Notes: generated from the sequence alone by a model not told the origin. Counted from the stretch's first letter, positions 17,805 to 26,564 are shown. The stretch: 36,259 nt of DNA from Pedococcus aerophilus (GCF_039532215.1 NZ_BAAARN010000004.1:1-36259), one strand, 5' to 3'. Numbers and translations: made by a program.

Positions 17805-17826
17805 CCGGGCAGCCTAAGGTGGTCCC
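17805..17826. promoter_or_regulatory. Bidirectional leaderless promoter shared by pncB and clpS
   Basis: The 22 bases between the divergent GTG starts hold two overlapping -10 hexamers: TAAGGT on the plus strand (17815-17820) and TAGGCT on the minus strand (17816-17811). They share the central TA. Each is exactly 6 bases from its own start codon, so the layout is symmetric and both mRNAs would be leaderless. Confidence 0.6.
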
Positions 17827-18129
17827 GTGCCAGTTGCCGTGTCCATCGCCCCCGTGGAGCAGCGGAGCGTCTCCGCCGACGAGGCCACCGAGGTCGAGCA
17901 CCCGTGGATCACCCTCGTGTGGAACGACCCCGTGAACCTCATGTCCTACGTGACGTTCGTCTTCCAGACCTACTTCGGCTACTCCAAGTCCAAGGCGGAG
18001 CGGCTGATGATGGACGTCCACGTGAAGGGCCGGGCGGTCGTGTCGACCGGGTCGCGCGAGCGCATGGAGACCGACACCGAGGCGTTGCAGGGTTACGGCC
18101 TGTGGGCCACCTTCCAGAAGGACAGCTGA
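17827..18129 (+). CDS. clpS: ATP-dependent Clp protease adaptor ClpS
   Basis: A 100-aa adaptor that binds N-end-rule substrates and delivers them to the ClpC/ClpP protease. The diagnostic stretch WITLVWNDPVNLMSYV (about 32-47) supplies the N-degron pocket (ND and M residues), followed by AERLMMDVHVKGRAVV. GTG start at 17827, 6 bases after the TAAGGT hexamer. The DUF2017 gene begins directly after its stop codon, an order conserved across actinobacteria (Rv1331-Rv1332 in M. tuberculosis). Confidence 0.95.
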   Translation: MPVAVSIAPVEQRSVSADEATEVEHPWITLVWNDPVNLMSYVTFVFQTYFGYSKSKAERLMMDVHVKGRAVVSTGSRERMETDTEALQGYGLWATFQKDS

Positions 18130-18765
18130 GTGGCACGCGGGTTCAAGAAGCGCCACGGCGCGTATGTCGCGAAGCTCGACGCCGTCGAACGTGGCCTCGT
18201 CGTCGGGCTGATGGAGCAGGTCCGCGAGCTGGTGGAGCCGGCGCCGGTGGCGCCGGCGGATGAGGTGCCTGAGGGCGGCGGTGACGAGTTCGACCGCATC
18301 GTCGCCGGGCTCGGTGGCATCGGTCAGGGTGTGTCGCTCGCCGCCGACGACCAGGTCCAGCTCGCGGGTGGCGTGCCTGCCCCGCGCTACCCGGCCCTGG
18401 ACCGCATCTTCCCGACGGCCAACCGTGAGGACGACCAGATCGCGGCGGAGTTCCGCCAGCTCACCGAGCAGGGTCTGCGGGCCCGCAAGACGGCGAACCT
18501 CGACACGGCCATCGCCGCGCTGGCCCACCTCGAGGACCAGAAGGTCAGCCTCGACCAGGCGCAGGCGGTCGCCCTGGTCATCGCCCTGACCGACGTCCGG
18601 CTCGTGCTGGGGGAGCGGCTCGGGCTCAAGCAGGACGACGACCTCGACCTCATCGAGGAGCAGGTGTCGAGCCTGGAGGAGGACGACCCGGCGGTCTACG
18701 CGCTCGCGGTCTACGACTTCCTCACCTGGCTCCAGGAGACGCTGGCGCACGCGCTGGCTCCCTGA
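18130..18765 (+). CDS. DUF2017 family protein
   Basis: A 211-aa protein of the DUF2017 family found next to clpS throughout actinobacteria. It begins GFKKRHGAYVAKLDAVERGLVVGLMEQVRELV and ends with an acidic helical part (GLKQDDDLDLIEEQVSSLEEDDPAVYALAVYDFLTWLQETL). No membrane segment, no catalytic motif. The GTG start at 18130 abuts the clpS stop with no gap, so co-translation is likely. A link to ClpS/Clp proteolysis is implied only by constant neighbourhood. Confidence 0.88.
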   Translation: MARGFKKRHGAYVAKLDAVERGLVVGLMEQVRELVEPAPVAPADEVPEGGGDEFDRIVAGLGGIGQGVSLAADDQVQLAGGVPAPRYPALDRIFPTANREDDQIAAEFRQLTEQGLRARKTANLDTAIAALAHLEDQKVSLDQAQAVALVIALTDVRLVLGERLGLKQDDDLDLIEEQVSSLEEDDPAVYALAVYDFLTWLQETLAHALAP

Positions 18766-18825
18766 CCTGCGTCGGTGTGATTGAGCAGACGGCCCGTCGG
18801 TGGCCGTCGCAGGAGCGTCCCCGTC

Positions 18826-18831
18826 TAGCCT
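18826..18831 (+). promoter_or_regulatory. Leaderless -10 element of murI
   Basis: TAGCCT lies 7 bases before the murI GTG start, with no ribosome-binding site between. It gives murI and the following gene a promoter separate from clpS-DUF2017. Confidence 0.5.
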
Positions 18832-18838
18832 TGGGCCC

Positions 18839-19699
18839 GTGGCTGACGCACCCATCGGGATCTTCGACTCGGGATACGGCGGGCTGACCGTCGCCCGGGC
18901 GGTGCTCGACCAGCTGCCGCACGAGTCGATCGCCTACTTCGGCGACACGGCCCGCGCCCCCTACGGTCCCCGGCCCATCGCCCAGACCCGTGAGTTCGCG
19001 CTCGAGTGCCTCGACCGGCTCGTCGACCACGGCGTCAAGGTCCTCGTCATCGCGTGCAACACCGCCAGCGCGGCCGTCCTGCATGACGCCCGAGAGAGGT
19101 ACGACGTGCCGGTCGTCGAGGTCATCCGTCCCGCCGTCCGTCGTGCGGCCGCCGCGACCCGCAACCACAGGGTCGGCGTGATCTCGACACGAGGAACCCA
19201 CCAGTCCGGCGCGTACGTGGACGCGTTCGCGGCGGCCCCGCACCTGTCGGTGTCGAGCATCCCGTGCCCGCGCTTCGTGGAGTTCGTCGAGTCCGGGGTG
19301 ACCAGTGGCGCCGAGGTCATCGCCACCGCGCGCGACTACCTCGCCCCGCTGGTGGAGGGTGAGGTCGACACCCTCGTCCTGGGCTGCACCCACTACCCCC
19401 TGCTCACCGGCGCGATCTCCTACGTCATGGGGGAGTCGGTGACGCTGGTGTCGTCCGCCGACGAGACCGCCAAGGACGTCTACCGGGTGCTCGCCGACAC
19501 CGATGCGCTGCGTCCACCGGACCTGCCGCCCCCGAGCCACGGGTTCACGACGACGGGGGACGCCGCGGAGTTCACGCGGCTGGCACGCCGCTTCCTCGGT
19601 CCGGAGGTGGGGGCCGACAGCGAGGGCGTCTTCGGTGACGCCGTCGTGCGGACCGTGGTCACCCCTGCCGGCTCGGCGTCCGGCGGAGGTGCGCGGTGA
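18839..19699 (+). CDS. murI: Glutamate racemase
   Basis: A 286-aa cofactor-independent racemase that makes D-glutamate for peptidoglycan. Seen: [17 protein letters not shown] at the N terminus, the two catalytic cysteines in [11 protein letters not shown] and LGCTHYPLL, and [11 protein letters not shown]. An in-frame start at 18800 would add 13 residues ahead of the conserved [11 protein letters not shown]. The GTG at 18839 fits the family N terminus and the TAGCCT-N7-GTG leaderless layout. The stop overlaps the start of the MBL-ASCH gene (GTGA). In M. tuberculosis murI is likewise followed by an MBL gene and rph. Confidence 0.95.
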   Translation: MADAPIGIFDSGYGGLTVARAVLDQLPHESIAYFGDTARAPYGPRPIAQTREFALECLDRLVDHGVKVLVIACNTASAAVLHDARERYDVPVVEVIRPAVRRAAAATRNHRVGVISTRGTHQSGAYVDAFAAAPHLSVSSIPCPRFVEFVESGVTSGAEVIATARDYLAPLVEGEVDTLVLGCTHYPLLTGAISYVMGESVTLVSSADETAKDVYRVLADTDALRPPDLPPPSHGFTTTGDAAEFTRLARRFLGPEVGADSEGVFGDAVVRTVVTPAGSASGGGAR

Positions 19700-20985
19700 A
19701 GCTCACCGTGATCGGGTGCTCGGGGTCGTTCGCGGGCCCGGACTCGCCGGCGTCCTCCTACCTGGTGCAGGCCGAGCACGAGGGACGGACGTGGAGCATC
19801 GTCCTCGACCTCGGCAACGGTGCCCTCGGGCCGCTCCAACGACAGGTCGACCTCGCCGACCTCGACGCCGTCTTCATCAGCCACCTGCACCCCGACCACT
19901 GCGTCGACATCTGCGGGCTCTACGTGACGCGCAAGTACCGGCCCGGCGGCGCCGTACCGGGACAGCTCGACGTCCACGCGCCGTCCGGGGCCGCAGACCG
20001 GTTCGCGCTGATGTACCACGGGCTCGAGCACGCCGGCATGAGCGCAGAGTTCGCGGTGCACGAGCTGGCCGACGAGCTCGTCACCACGCTCGGGCCCTTC
20101 ACCGTCACCTCCTACCGCGTCAACCACCCCGTCGAGGCGTACGGCTTCCGGGTCGAGGCCGACGGCGTCGTGCTCGCCTACACCGGTGACACCGACGCGA
20201 CACCGGCCCTGAGCCCACTGCTGGCGGGGGCGGACCTGGCCCTCATGGACAGTGCGTTCGTCGACGGCCGGGACGACGTGCAGGGCATCCACCTGTCCGG
20301 TCGCCGGGCCGCCGAGGCGGCGGTGACGGCCGGCGGTGTCGGACGTCTGGTCCTCACCCACATCCCTCCGTGGAACGACCGCGAGGTGTGCCGGGCGCAG
20401 GCAGCCGAGATCTGGTCCGGCCCGCTCGAGCTCGCTGCCCCCGGGGGCACGTGGACGCTCGGCGGCGCCGACGGACCCTCCGGGGCATCCGAGGACGGGA
20501 CGGTGGAGGTCGACCGCGCTGCGGGGCTCGCGCTGTGGGCGGACTACCGGGCCGTGCACCCCGCTCTGCCCGACGAGGGCGAGCCGCCGGTGGAGTGCTT
20601 CGGCGACAGCCCGGCGCTCGCGGACGAGCTCATCGCCTTCGTCGTGGACGGGCCCAAGCGGGCGACGGCCGGCCTGGTCGCCGCGTATGCCGCGGACGGT
20701 GACCCGCTCCCGCGCGTCGGCGCCCACTGGGTCGCGTGTGGCGGGGACGGCCAGCCACGCGTCGTGCTGCGGACCCACGAGCTGCGGGTCGGGCCCCTGC
20801 ACTCGGTGGACGCGCAGTTCGCCTGGGACGAGGGGGAGTACGACCGCACCCTGGAGTCCTGGCTGGACGGCCACCGCCGGTTCTTCCGCCGGGAGTGCGA
20901 GCGGATCGGCGCCGAGTTCTCCAACGACCTGGAGGTCGTCTTCGAGCGGTTCTCCATCGTCTGGCCACCCGAGCTCGCCGACTGA
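19696..20985 (+). CDS. Fusion of Rv1339-type metallo-beta-lactamase-fold phosphodiesterase with a C-terminal ASCH domain
   Basis: This 429-aa protein has two domains. Residues 1-255 match the MBL-fold family of M. tuberculosis Rv1339, reported as an atypical cAMP phosphodiesterase: metal ligands in [10 protein letters not shown] (His63, His65, Asp67, His68), His144 (NHPVEAYG), Asp165 (YTGDTD) and His222 (LTHIPPW). After a short Gly/Ser linker (about 255-272), residues 275-424 are an ASCH domain ([27 protein letters not shown], then [10 protein letters not shown] and FERFSIVWP). ASCH domains bind RNA or modified nucleosides, and some hydrolyse N4-acetylcytidine. The frame is open throughout. 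The GTG at 19696 overlaps murI (GTGA) and has GGAGG 6 bases upstream. Rv1339 relatives of about 270 aa lack the ASCH part, so the fusion stands out. The double activity is inferred, not shown. Confidence 0.85.
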   Translation: MKLTVIGCSGSFAGPDSPASSYLVQAEHEGRTWSIVLDLGNGALGPLQRQVDLADLDAVFISHLHPDHCVDICGLYVTRKYRPGGAVPGQLDVHAPSGAADRFALMYHGLEHAGMSAEFAVHELADELVTTLGPFTVTSYRVNHPVEAYGFRVEADGVVLAYTGDTDATPALSPLLAGADLALMDSAFVDGRDDVQGIHLSGRRAAEAAVTAGGVGRLVLTHIPPWNDREVCRAQAAEIWSGPLELAAPGGTWTLGGADGPSGASEDGTVEVDRAAGLALWADYRAVHPALPDEGEPPVECFGDSPALADELIAFVVDGPKRATAGLVAAYAADGDPLPRVGAHWVACGGDGQPRVVLRTHELRVGPLHSVDAQFAWDEGEYDRTLESWLDGHRRFFRRECERIGAEFSNDLEVVFERFSIVWPPELAD

Positions 20986-21021
20986 GATCCCTCGCCCGGC
21001 ACCACCGGAGTTTCCGCGGCG

Positions 21022-21027
21022 TACAGT
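21022..21027 (+). promoter_or_regulatory. Leaderless -10 element of the MBL hydrolase gene
   Basis: TACAGT ends 6 bases before the ATG at 21034, and no Shine-Dalgarno sequence intervenes. A GGAG at 21006-21009 is too far from the start to serve as one. Confidence 0.5.
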
Positions 21028-21033
21028 CCGAGC

Positions 21034-21750
21034 ATGGCCAAGGACCCTGCGGTCGCCCTCGCCCCGAACGTGTGGCGGATCCCCCTGCTCGGCGACTTCG
21101 TCAACGGCTTCATGCTGCGCGACGACGACGGGCAGGTCACCCTGATCGACATGGGGGTCAAGCAGTCCGGCCCCAAGGTGATGGCGGCACTCGCGTCCAT
21201 CGGCTCGGGACCGAGTGACGTCACCCGCCTCATGCTCACGCACGCCCACCCCGACCATGCGGGTGGAGCGGCGCACGTCGCCGAGAAGACCGGGCAGGAC
21301 TTCGGGCTCCACGAGTCCGATGCTCCCTTCGTGACCGCAGGGAAGTCGCCGCCGCGGGACCACACCCTGCGGCTCGGTCGGCTGATGGACCGGCTGGGTG
21401 GCGGTGGCTTCGCGCCCCTCACGGTGGGGGAGACGTTCATCGACGGCCAGGTCGTGCCGTTCGCGGGTGGCATCGAGGTGGTCCACACACCTGGACACTC
21501 ACCCGGCCACGCTGCATACCTGCATCGTGAGTCAGGGGTGCTGATCACCGGGGACTCGATCTTCAACGTGCGTGGGCTGCGGTGGCCCATCAAGGCGTTC
21601 TGCACCAACTTCGCCATGACGACACGCACGGCGCACCGGCTCAGCGAGCTGGAGTACACGACCGCGGCGTTCACCCACGGACCGCACCTGGGCGAGCGGC
21701 CACGCGAGGAGATCCGGCGGTTCCTCGCGACGCACCCGACGGTGGACTAG
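21034..21750 (+). CDS. MBL-fold metallohydrolase (glyoxalase II-like)
   Basis: A 238-aa metallo-beta-lactamase-fold hydrolase. Zinc-binding motifs are complete: THAHPDHAGG (about 69-78), HTPGHSPGH (about 151-159) and TGDSIF (about 172). These resemble the glyoxalase II/RNase Z superfamily, but no substrate can be assigned. It is encoded alone between the MBL-ASCH gene and nfo. Its TAG stop overlaps the TAG stop of the convergent nfo gene in the 4-bp palindrome CTAG (21747-21750). Confidence 0.88.
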   Translation: MAKDPAVALAPNVWRIPLLGDFVNGFMLRDDDGQVTLIDMGVKQSGPKVMAALASIGSGPSDVTRLMLTHAHPDHAGGAAHVAEKTGQDFGLHESDAPFVTAGKSPPRDHTLRLGRLMDRLGGGGFAPLTVGETFIDGQVVPFAGGIEVVHTPGHSPGHAAYLHRESGVLITGDSIFNVRGLRWPIKAFCTNFAMTTRTAHRLSELEYTTAAFTHGPHLGERPREEIRRFLATHPTVD

Positions 21751-22547
21751 AGACGCGCTCGCAGCCAGTCGAGGTCGGCCCGCTGGCCGTCGAGGCCACC
21801 CCGGGTCTCGATGACGACAGGAGCGGCTGCGGCCGTGACGGCGGCAGCGAGCTCGTCGGGGTCGATCAGGCCCTCACCGAGGTTCGTGTGACGGTCGGCA
21901 CCGGAGTCGAACTCGTCACGGCTGTCGTTGCAGTGCACGAGGTCGATGCGCCCGGTGATCGAGCGGACCGCTTCCACAGCGGACTCGATCGGGATGCCGC
22001 CGGCGTGCGCGTGGCAGGTGTCGAGGCAGAAGCCGACGTTGTCGGACCCCTCGGCCGAGCCGATCGCGTCCCATGTGCGCGCGATGCGCTCGAGGGTGCG
22101 CGCCATCGCGTTGTCGCCACCGGCGGTGTTCTCCAGGAGCAGTGGGATCTTGAGGTCGGTGGCCTCGATCGCCTTGCGCCAGTTGTCGAAGCCCTTCCCG
22201 ACGTCCTCGGCCTTGTCGACGTGTCCGCCGTGGACGACGAGGCCCTTGGCGCCGATGGAGGCACCGGCGTCGATGAACTGCTGGAGAAGCTTGCGGCTCG
22301 GGATGCGGATCCGGTTGTTCGTGCTCGCGACGTTGATCAGGTATGGCGCGTGGACGTAGAGGTCGACCCCGGCCGCCTCGGCATCGGCCTTGAGGGCCTC
22401 GGCGCCACCGGCGTACTCGAACTCGGGCCCCTTGTAGCCCTGCGGGTTGCCGAGGAAGAACTGGGACAGGCCGGCGCCCCGCTCCTTCGCGGCCGTGACG
22501 GGGTCGGCGGAGTCGACGTGGGCACCGAGCGGGAAGGTTGCAGCCAT
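21747..22547 (-). CDS. nfo: Endonuclease IV-type apurinic/apyrimidinic endonuclease
   Basis: A 266-aa TIM-barrel AP endonuclease of the Nfo family, cutting DNA 5' of abasic sites in base excision repair. Metal-ligand motifs appear in order: GAHVDS, VHAPYLINVAS, LVVHGGHVD, LLLENTAGGDN, GFCLDTCHAHAGG, VHCNDSRDEFDSGADRHTNLGEG and VIETRGG. It is slightly short compared with E. coli Nfo (285 aa), but all motifs remain. The ATG at 22547 follows TAGGGT at 6 bases, so initiation is probably leaderless. It diverges from rph. Confidence 0.92.
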   Translation of the reverse strand: MAATFPLGAHVDSADPVTAAKERGAGLSQFFLGNPQGYKGPEFEYAGGAEALKADAEAAGVDLYVHAPYLINVASTNNRIRIPSRKLLQQFIDAGASIGAKGLVVHGGHVDKAEDVGKGFDNWRKAIEATDLKIPLLLENTAGGDNAMARTLERIARTWDAIGSAEGSDNVGFCLDTCHAHAGGIPIESAVEAVRSITGRIDLVHCNDSRDEFDSGADRHTNLGEGLIDPDELAAAVTAAAAPVVIETRGGLDGQRADLDWLRARL

Positions 22548-22553
22548 GGGTCC

Positions 22554-22586
22554 ACCCTAGGACGGCCCACCGACGCCGGTTAGCCT
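22554..22586. promoter_or_regulatory. Divergent leaderless promoters of nfo and rph
   Basis: On the minus strand TAGGGT (22559-22554) lies 6 bases before the nfo ATG. On the plus strand TAGCCT (22581-22586) lies 7 bases before the rph GTG. Neither gene has a ribosome-binding site. The two hexamers are 21 bases apart, so the polymerases would compete for the same stretch. Confidence 0.55.
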
Positions 22587-22593
22587 TGCGGGC

Positions 22594-23367
22594 GTGACCG
22601 ACTCCACCGCATCGAGCCCGCAGCCCCGCCACGACGGACGCACCCCCGACCAGACCCGCGAGGTGCGCATCACCCGCAACTGGCTGGACCACGCCGAGGG
22701 CAGCGTGCTCGTCGAGTTCGGGCGGACCCGCGTGCTGTGCGCCGCGTCCTTCACCGAGGGGGTGCCGCGCTGGCTCAAGGGCAAGGGCACGGGATGGGTG
22801 ACCGCGGAGTACGAGATGCTGCCGCGATCGACGAACACCCGCTCGGACCGTGAGTCCCGCAAGGGCAAGGTCGGCGGCCGTACCCATGAGATCAGCCGCC
22901 TCATCGGCCGCAGCCTGCGCGCCGTCATCGACACCAAGGCACTCGGTGAGAACACCATCGTCCTGGACTGCGACGTGCTCCAGGCCGACGGCGGCACGCG
23001 CACCGCGGCGATCACGGGGGCGTACGTCGCCCTGGTCGACGCGATCGAGGACGCGCGCGCCAAGGGCCTGATCGCCAAGAACGCGCAGCCGCTCACGGGG
23101 TCGCTCGCCGCTGTCTCCGTCGGCATCGTCAAGGGCCAGGCCGTCATCGACCTCGACTACCCCGAGGACTCGACGGCCGAGACGGACATGAACGTCGTCA
23201 TGACCGGCGACGGACGGTTCATCGAGGTGCAGGGCACGGCCGAGGCCGAGCCGTTCGACCGCGACATGCTCAACGCGTTGCTGGACAAGGCAACGCAGGG
23301 TTGCGCGGACCTCACCGCGAAGCAGCAGGAGGCGCTCGCCGCCACGCCGCGGGAGCGCCAGCAGTGA
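22594..23367 (+). CDS. rph: Ribonuclease PH
   Basis: A 257-aa phosphorolytic 3' exoribonuclease that trims tRNA precursors. Typical sequence throughout: [80 protein letters not shown] (phosphate and active site) and [19 protein letters not shown]. The first 20 residues are a non-conserved extension. GTG start at 22594 with the TAGCCT-N7 leaderless layout. Its stop overlaps the rdgB start (GTGA). Confidence 0.96.
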   Translation: MTDSTASSPQPRHDGRTPDQTREVRITRNWLDHAEGSVLVEFGRTRVLCAASFTEGVPRWLKGKGTGWVTAEYEMLPRSTNTRSDRESRKGKVGGRTHEISRLIGRSLRAVIDTKALGENTIVLDCDVLQADGGTRTAAITGAYVALVDAIEDARAKGLIAKNAQPLTGSLAAVSVGIVKGQAVIDLDYPEDSTAETDMNVVMTGDGRFIEVQGTAEAEPFDRDMLNALLDKATQGCADLTAKQQEALAATPRERQQ

Positions 23368-23972
23368 CGCGCGTCGTCCTCGCCACCCGCAACGACCACA
23401 AGGTCGTCGAGCTGCGCGCCATCCTCGCCGATGTCGTCGAAGAGCTCGGGCTCGAGATCGTCGGTGCCGGCGACTTCCCCGGTGCCCCGGACGTCGTCGA
23501 GGACGAGGTGACCTTCGAGGGGAACGCCCGCCTCAAGGCACAGGCGCTCGCCGAGTTCACCGGTCTGCCGTCGCTCGCCGACGACTCGGGGCTCTCCGTC
23601 GAGGTCCTCGGCGGAGCGCCCGGCATCTTCTCGGCGCGCTGGGCCGGTCGCCACGGCGACGACCGGGCGAACCTCGACCTGCTGCTGGCCCAGACGGCTG
23701 ACGTCAAGGACGAGCACCGGGCGGCAGCCTTCGTGTGCGCGGCGGTGCTGGCCCTGCCGGATGGCACGCTGCGGTCGGCCGAGGGGCGCATGGAGGGATC
23801 GCTCGCGCGGGAACCCAAGGGTGCCAACGGTTTCGGCTACGACCCGGTGCTCGTCGTCGAGGGCGATGGTCGCCATGCGGCCGAGCTCTCGTCCGAGGAG
23901 AAGAACGCGATCTCCCACCGCGGCAAGGCCTTCCGGGCCATGGTCCCGCACCTGCGCGACCTCCTCGGCTGA
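23364..23972 (+). CDS. rdgB: XTP/dITP diphosphatase (RdgB/HAM1)
   Basis: A 202-aa house-cleaning pyrophosphatase that removes inosine and xanthosine triphosphates. Seen: [19 protein letters not shown] at the N terminus, [34 protein letters not shown] and the C-terminal [15 protein letters not shown] plus ISHRGKAF. A longer in-frame start at 23301 would lie within rph. The GTG at 23364 overlaps the rph stop (GTGA) and matches the family N terminus. The rph-rdgB order is conserved across actinobacteria. Confidence 0.95.
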   Translation: MTRVVLATRNDHKVVELRAILADVVEELGLEIVGAGDFPGAPDVVEDEVTFEGNARLKAQALAEFTGLPSLADDSGLSVEVLGGAPGIFSARWAGRHGDDRANLDLLLAQTADVKDEHRAAAFVCAAVLALPDGTLRSAEGRMEGSLAREPKGANGFGYDPVLVVEGDGRHAAELSSEEKNAISHRGKAFRAMVPHLRDLLG

Positions 23973-23985
23973 CCTGCTGAACTCC

Positions 23986-24070
23986 TGGTGCCAGAGGGGG
24001 GACTCGAACCCCCACGCCCGAAGGCACGGCATCCTAAGTGCCGCGTGTCTACCAGTTCCACCACTCCGGC
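23986..24070 (-). tRNA. tRNA-Leu (anticodon UAG)
   Basis: An 85-base class II tRNA read on the minus strand. The acceptor stem GCCGGAG pairs with CTCTGGC (one G-U). The anticodon stem CGGCA/TGCCG closes loop CTTAGGA with anticodon TAG, which reads CUA and other CUN leucine codons. A long variable arm and the T loop GTTCGAGTC are present, and the terminal CCA is encoded. It starts 13 bases after the response regulator stop, on the same strand. Confidence 0.95.
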
Positions 24071-24083
24071 GAGCGCGGTCAGT

Positions 24084-24767
24084 CTACGCAGGCGGAGGGT
24101 GCACGCTGGACTGGTCCGCGCGCAGGCGTCTGGTGTCGTAGGCCCACATCGCGAGCTCCACCCGGTTGCGGGCGCCGAGCTTCGTCATCACTGAGGCGAT
24201 GTGGCTCTTGACCGTGCTCAGGCCGACGAAGAGCTCGGTGGCGATCTCGGCGTTGGTCCTTCCTCGTGCCACGAGGGCGAGGACCTCCTCCTCGCGCTCG
24301 GTGAGGGGGTCGATGGGCTGGACCGGCGAGCGCGGCGCGTGGTCCGCGAAGGTCGCGAGCAGCCGGCGGGTGACGTTGGGCGCAATCAGGGCGTCGCCCT
24401 CGGCGGCAGCGTGGATGGCCTGCACGAGCAGCTCCGGCCCGGCGTCCTTGAGCAGGAATCCGCGGGCACCGGCACGCAGGGCGCCGAGGACGTACTCGTC
24501 GAGGTCGAAGGTGGTGATCACGACGACCGCCATCGGGTCGGCCACCCCCGGACCGGCCAGTCGCCGCGTCACCTCCACGCCGTCGACACCGGGCATCCGG
24601 ATGTCGACGAGGAGCACGTCGGGACGCAACCGTGTCGCCAGGTCGAGCGCCGAAAGGCCGTCTGCCGCCTCGCCCACGACCTCGAGGTCGGGGTGTACGC
24701 CGAGGATCATGACGAGCCCGGCGCGGACGAGGTCCTGGTCGTCGGCCACGACGATCCGGATGGTCAT
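24084..24767 (-). CDS. NarL/LuxR-family response regulator
   Basis: A 227-aa two-component regulator. The receiver domain (1-120) has the acidic pair Asp9-Asp10, phosphoacceptor Asp55 (LLVDIRMPG), a Thr at ITTFD and Lys in LLKDAG. The C-terminal LuxR-type helix-turn-helix is LTEREEEVLALVARGRTNAEIATELFVGLSTVKSHIASVMTKL. It overlaps the histidine kinase gene by 4 bp (ATGA at 24764-24767), so the two form one system. The divergent neighbour DUF6326 is a possible target. Confidence 0.95.
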   Translation of the reverse strand: MTIRIVVADDQDLVRAGLVMILGVHPDLEVVGEAADGLSALDLATRLRPDVLLVDIRMPGVDGVEVTRRLAGPGVADPMAVVVITTFDLDEYVLGALRAGARGFLLKDAGPELLVQAIHAAAEGDALIAPNVTRRLLATFADHAPRSPVQPIDPLTEREEEVLALVARGRTNAEIATELFVGLSTVKSHIASVMTKLGARNRVELAMWAYDTRRLRADQSSVHPPPA

Positions 24768-25909
24768 GCCGGCACCTCGACGGGCAGCACGGCCTCGACC
24801 ACCCAGCCGCCGTCGGCACCCGGTCCCGCGGACAGCGACCCACCCAGGAGGTGGGCACGCTCGGTCATGCCCAGCAGGCCGAACCCCGGCTCCGGCGCGG
24901 CTCCCGCGCCGTTCTGTCCGTCGTCGCTGACACGCAGCCTGACGACGTCACCGTCCCTGCACAGGTGGATCCCGACGCGGGTGACGCTCCTCGCATGCCG
25001 TACCGCGTTGGTGAGCGACTCCTGCGCCATCCGGTAGAGCGCCGTGTCCACGGGCGGTGGCAGGAGGGGCAGCGCAGCGTCCAGCAGCACCTCGACCGTG
25101 GGCGTCGCGTCGGTGCGTGCGAGGGCGACGAGGTCGGCAACTCCTCGTCGTGGGGAGAAGTCGACGGCTTCCTCCTCGCGCAGCAGCCGCACCATGGACC
25201 TCATCTCCGCCAAAGTCCGCGACGCCTCGGACTCGATCGCGGCCAGGGCGTCGACAGCCACCTCGGGCCGGATGCGGGCCACCGCTCGACCGGCCTGCGC
25301 CTGCACCGCGATGGCCGAGACGTGGTGCGCCACCGTGTCGTGCAGCTCGCGTGCCAGTGCCACGCGCTCCTCGTTGCGGACCTCTCGCTGTCGGCGTTGC
25401 CAGAGGTCGGCGCGGTAGCGGAAGACCGCCGCGAGCGACACGACCATCAGCAGAAGTGCGCTCCCACCGAAGAGCTCGGCCCAGTCGGCCGACCCGGCCC
25501 GCATGCCCAGCGCGACGACGACGGCCACGAACGCCGTTCCCGTGACGATCTCCCGCCCCGAGCCCCACCGCACGAGGGAGTACAGGAGGACGAGGACGGC
25601 CGTCATGGAGTAGAGACCGACGTCGCCGACGGACCGGGTCAGCTGGATCACGGAGAGCAGACCGGCGACCCCCCAGCCCGTCAGGGCGGCGACAAGGGGT
25701 CGATCCCGTCGCCAGAGCAGGGCAGGCACCAGCACCAGGGCGAGTGCCGTCACGACGTACCGCCAGGTCAGGCCCGGGCGGGCGACCCCCTCCACCAGGA
25801 CGGTGACCGCGAAAGCACCCACCAGCAGCCGGTCGTGACGACCAGCGGGTGGGACGCCACCGGGCCGCGGCTCGTCCCAGAGGGGGAGCCGGCGCTGGAC
25901 GGTGACCAC
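24764..25909 (-). CDS. Sensor histidine kinase, NarL-partner (HisKA_3) type
   Basis: A 381-aa membrane kinase. About five hydrophobic segments fill residues 22-160 with very short loops and no sizeable outer domain, so it probably senses something in or at the membrane. The HisKA_3 dimerisation domain has LARELHDTVAHHVSAIAVQA with phospho-His near residue 190. The ATPase domain shows ESLTNAVRHA, RVSDDG and GFGLLGMTERAHLLGGSL. The GTG start at 25909 follows TAGGCT at 6 bases (leaderless). The signal is unknown. Confidence 0.92.
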   Translation of the reverse strand: MVTVQRRLPLWDEPRPGGVPPAGRHDRLLVGAFAVTVLVEGVARPGLTWRYVVTALALVLVPALLWRRDRPLVAALTGWGVAGLLSVIQLTRSVGDVGLYSMTAVLVLLYSLVRWGSGREIVTGTAFVAVVVALGMRAGSADWAELFGGSALLLMVVSLAAVFRYRADLWQRRQREVRNEERVALARELHDTVAHHVSAIAVQAQAGRAVARIRPEVAVDALAAIESEASRTLAEMRSMVRLLREEEAVDFSPRRGVADLVALARTDATPTVEVLLDAALPLLPPPVDTALYRMAQESLTNAVRHARSVTRVGIHLCRDGDVVRLRVSDDGQNGAGAAPEPGFGLLGMTERAHLLGGSLSAGPGADGGWVVEAVLPVEVPA

Positions 25910-25915
25910 GGCTGC

Positions 25916-25921
25916 AGCCTA
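25916..25921 (-). promoter_or_regulatory. Leaderless -10 element of the histidine kinase/response regulator operon
   Basis: TAGGCT on the minus strand lies 6 bases before the kinase GTG start, the same hexamer and spacing as at pncB. No ribosome-binding site is present. Confidence 0.5.
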
Positions 25922-26072
25922 GGGACCCGCGGGGCCCTGCGTACCGGCCGAAAGTACAGGACGCGGACCGTGCCATCGGCCGGGTGGACAGCGGCCTCGG
26001 GAGGGATGTGGCCACCGCCGGGCTTCGGAGATCGTCGACGTGTCGAACCCCACCGCAGAGATGGAGCCCACC

Positions 26073-26564
26073 ATGAGCACCCACCGCCCCACCCCAGTCA
26101 CCCTCGAGGACCAGCGACTCCCCGTCAGGGCCAAGCTCGTCGCAGCGTGGACGAGCTTCGCGCTGCTGTACGCCTACGTGGACATCCTCGGCTTCTACAC
26201 GCCCGGCACCGTCGAGGACATCCTCGACGGAAAGGTCCACACGTTCGACCTCTCGCAGGCCTTCTCGATCACCGCTCTGACCATCGTGTCGGTGCCGATC
26301 TTCATGATCGTGCTGACGGCGGTCCTGAAACCTCGGGCGAACCGCCTCACGAACCTCGGCGTGGCCGCGCTCTACGTCCCCATCACGGTCTTCAACGTGG
26401 CGGGCGGGTTCTACCTGTACTACTACGGTTTCGGCGTCGTGCTGGAGCTCGTCGTGCTCGCCCTCGTGCTGCGCTACGCGTGGGCCTGGCCCCGGTCCGT
26501 GCCGTCGGCAGCGTCGGCCACCGGACCGGATGCCGAGCGGGTCCGGGTCGAGCAGCAGGCGTGA
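26073..26564 (+). CDS. DUF6326 family membrane protein
   Basis: A 163-aa protein with four predicted membrane segments (about 22-40, 68-90, 100-118 and 122-140), including the family-type YVDILGFYTPGTVEDIL loop between the first two. Function unknown. In-frame starts at 26040 and 26061 exist, but the ATG at 26073 has GGAG 6-7 bases upstream. It is transcribed away from the histidine kinase, and sensor systems of this type often control a divergent membrane-protein gene; that is only suggested by position. Confidence 0.78.
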   Translation: MSTHRPTPVTLEDQRLPVRAKLVAAWTSFALLYAYVDILGFYTPGTVEDILDGKVHTFDLSQAFSITALTIVSVPIFMIVLTAVLKPRANRLTNLGVAALYVPITVFNVAGGFYLYYYGFGVVLELVVLALVLRYAWAWPRSVPSAASATGPDAERVRVEQQA

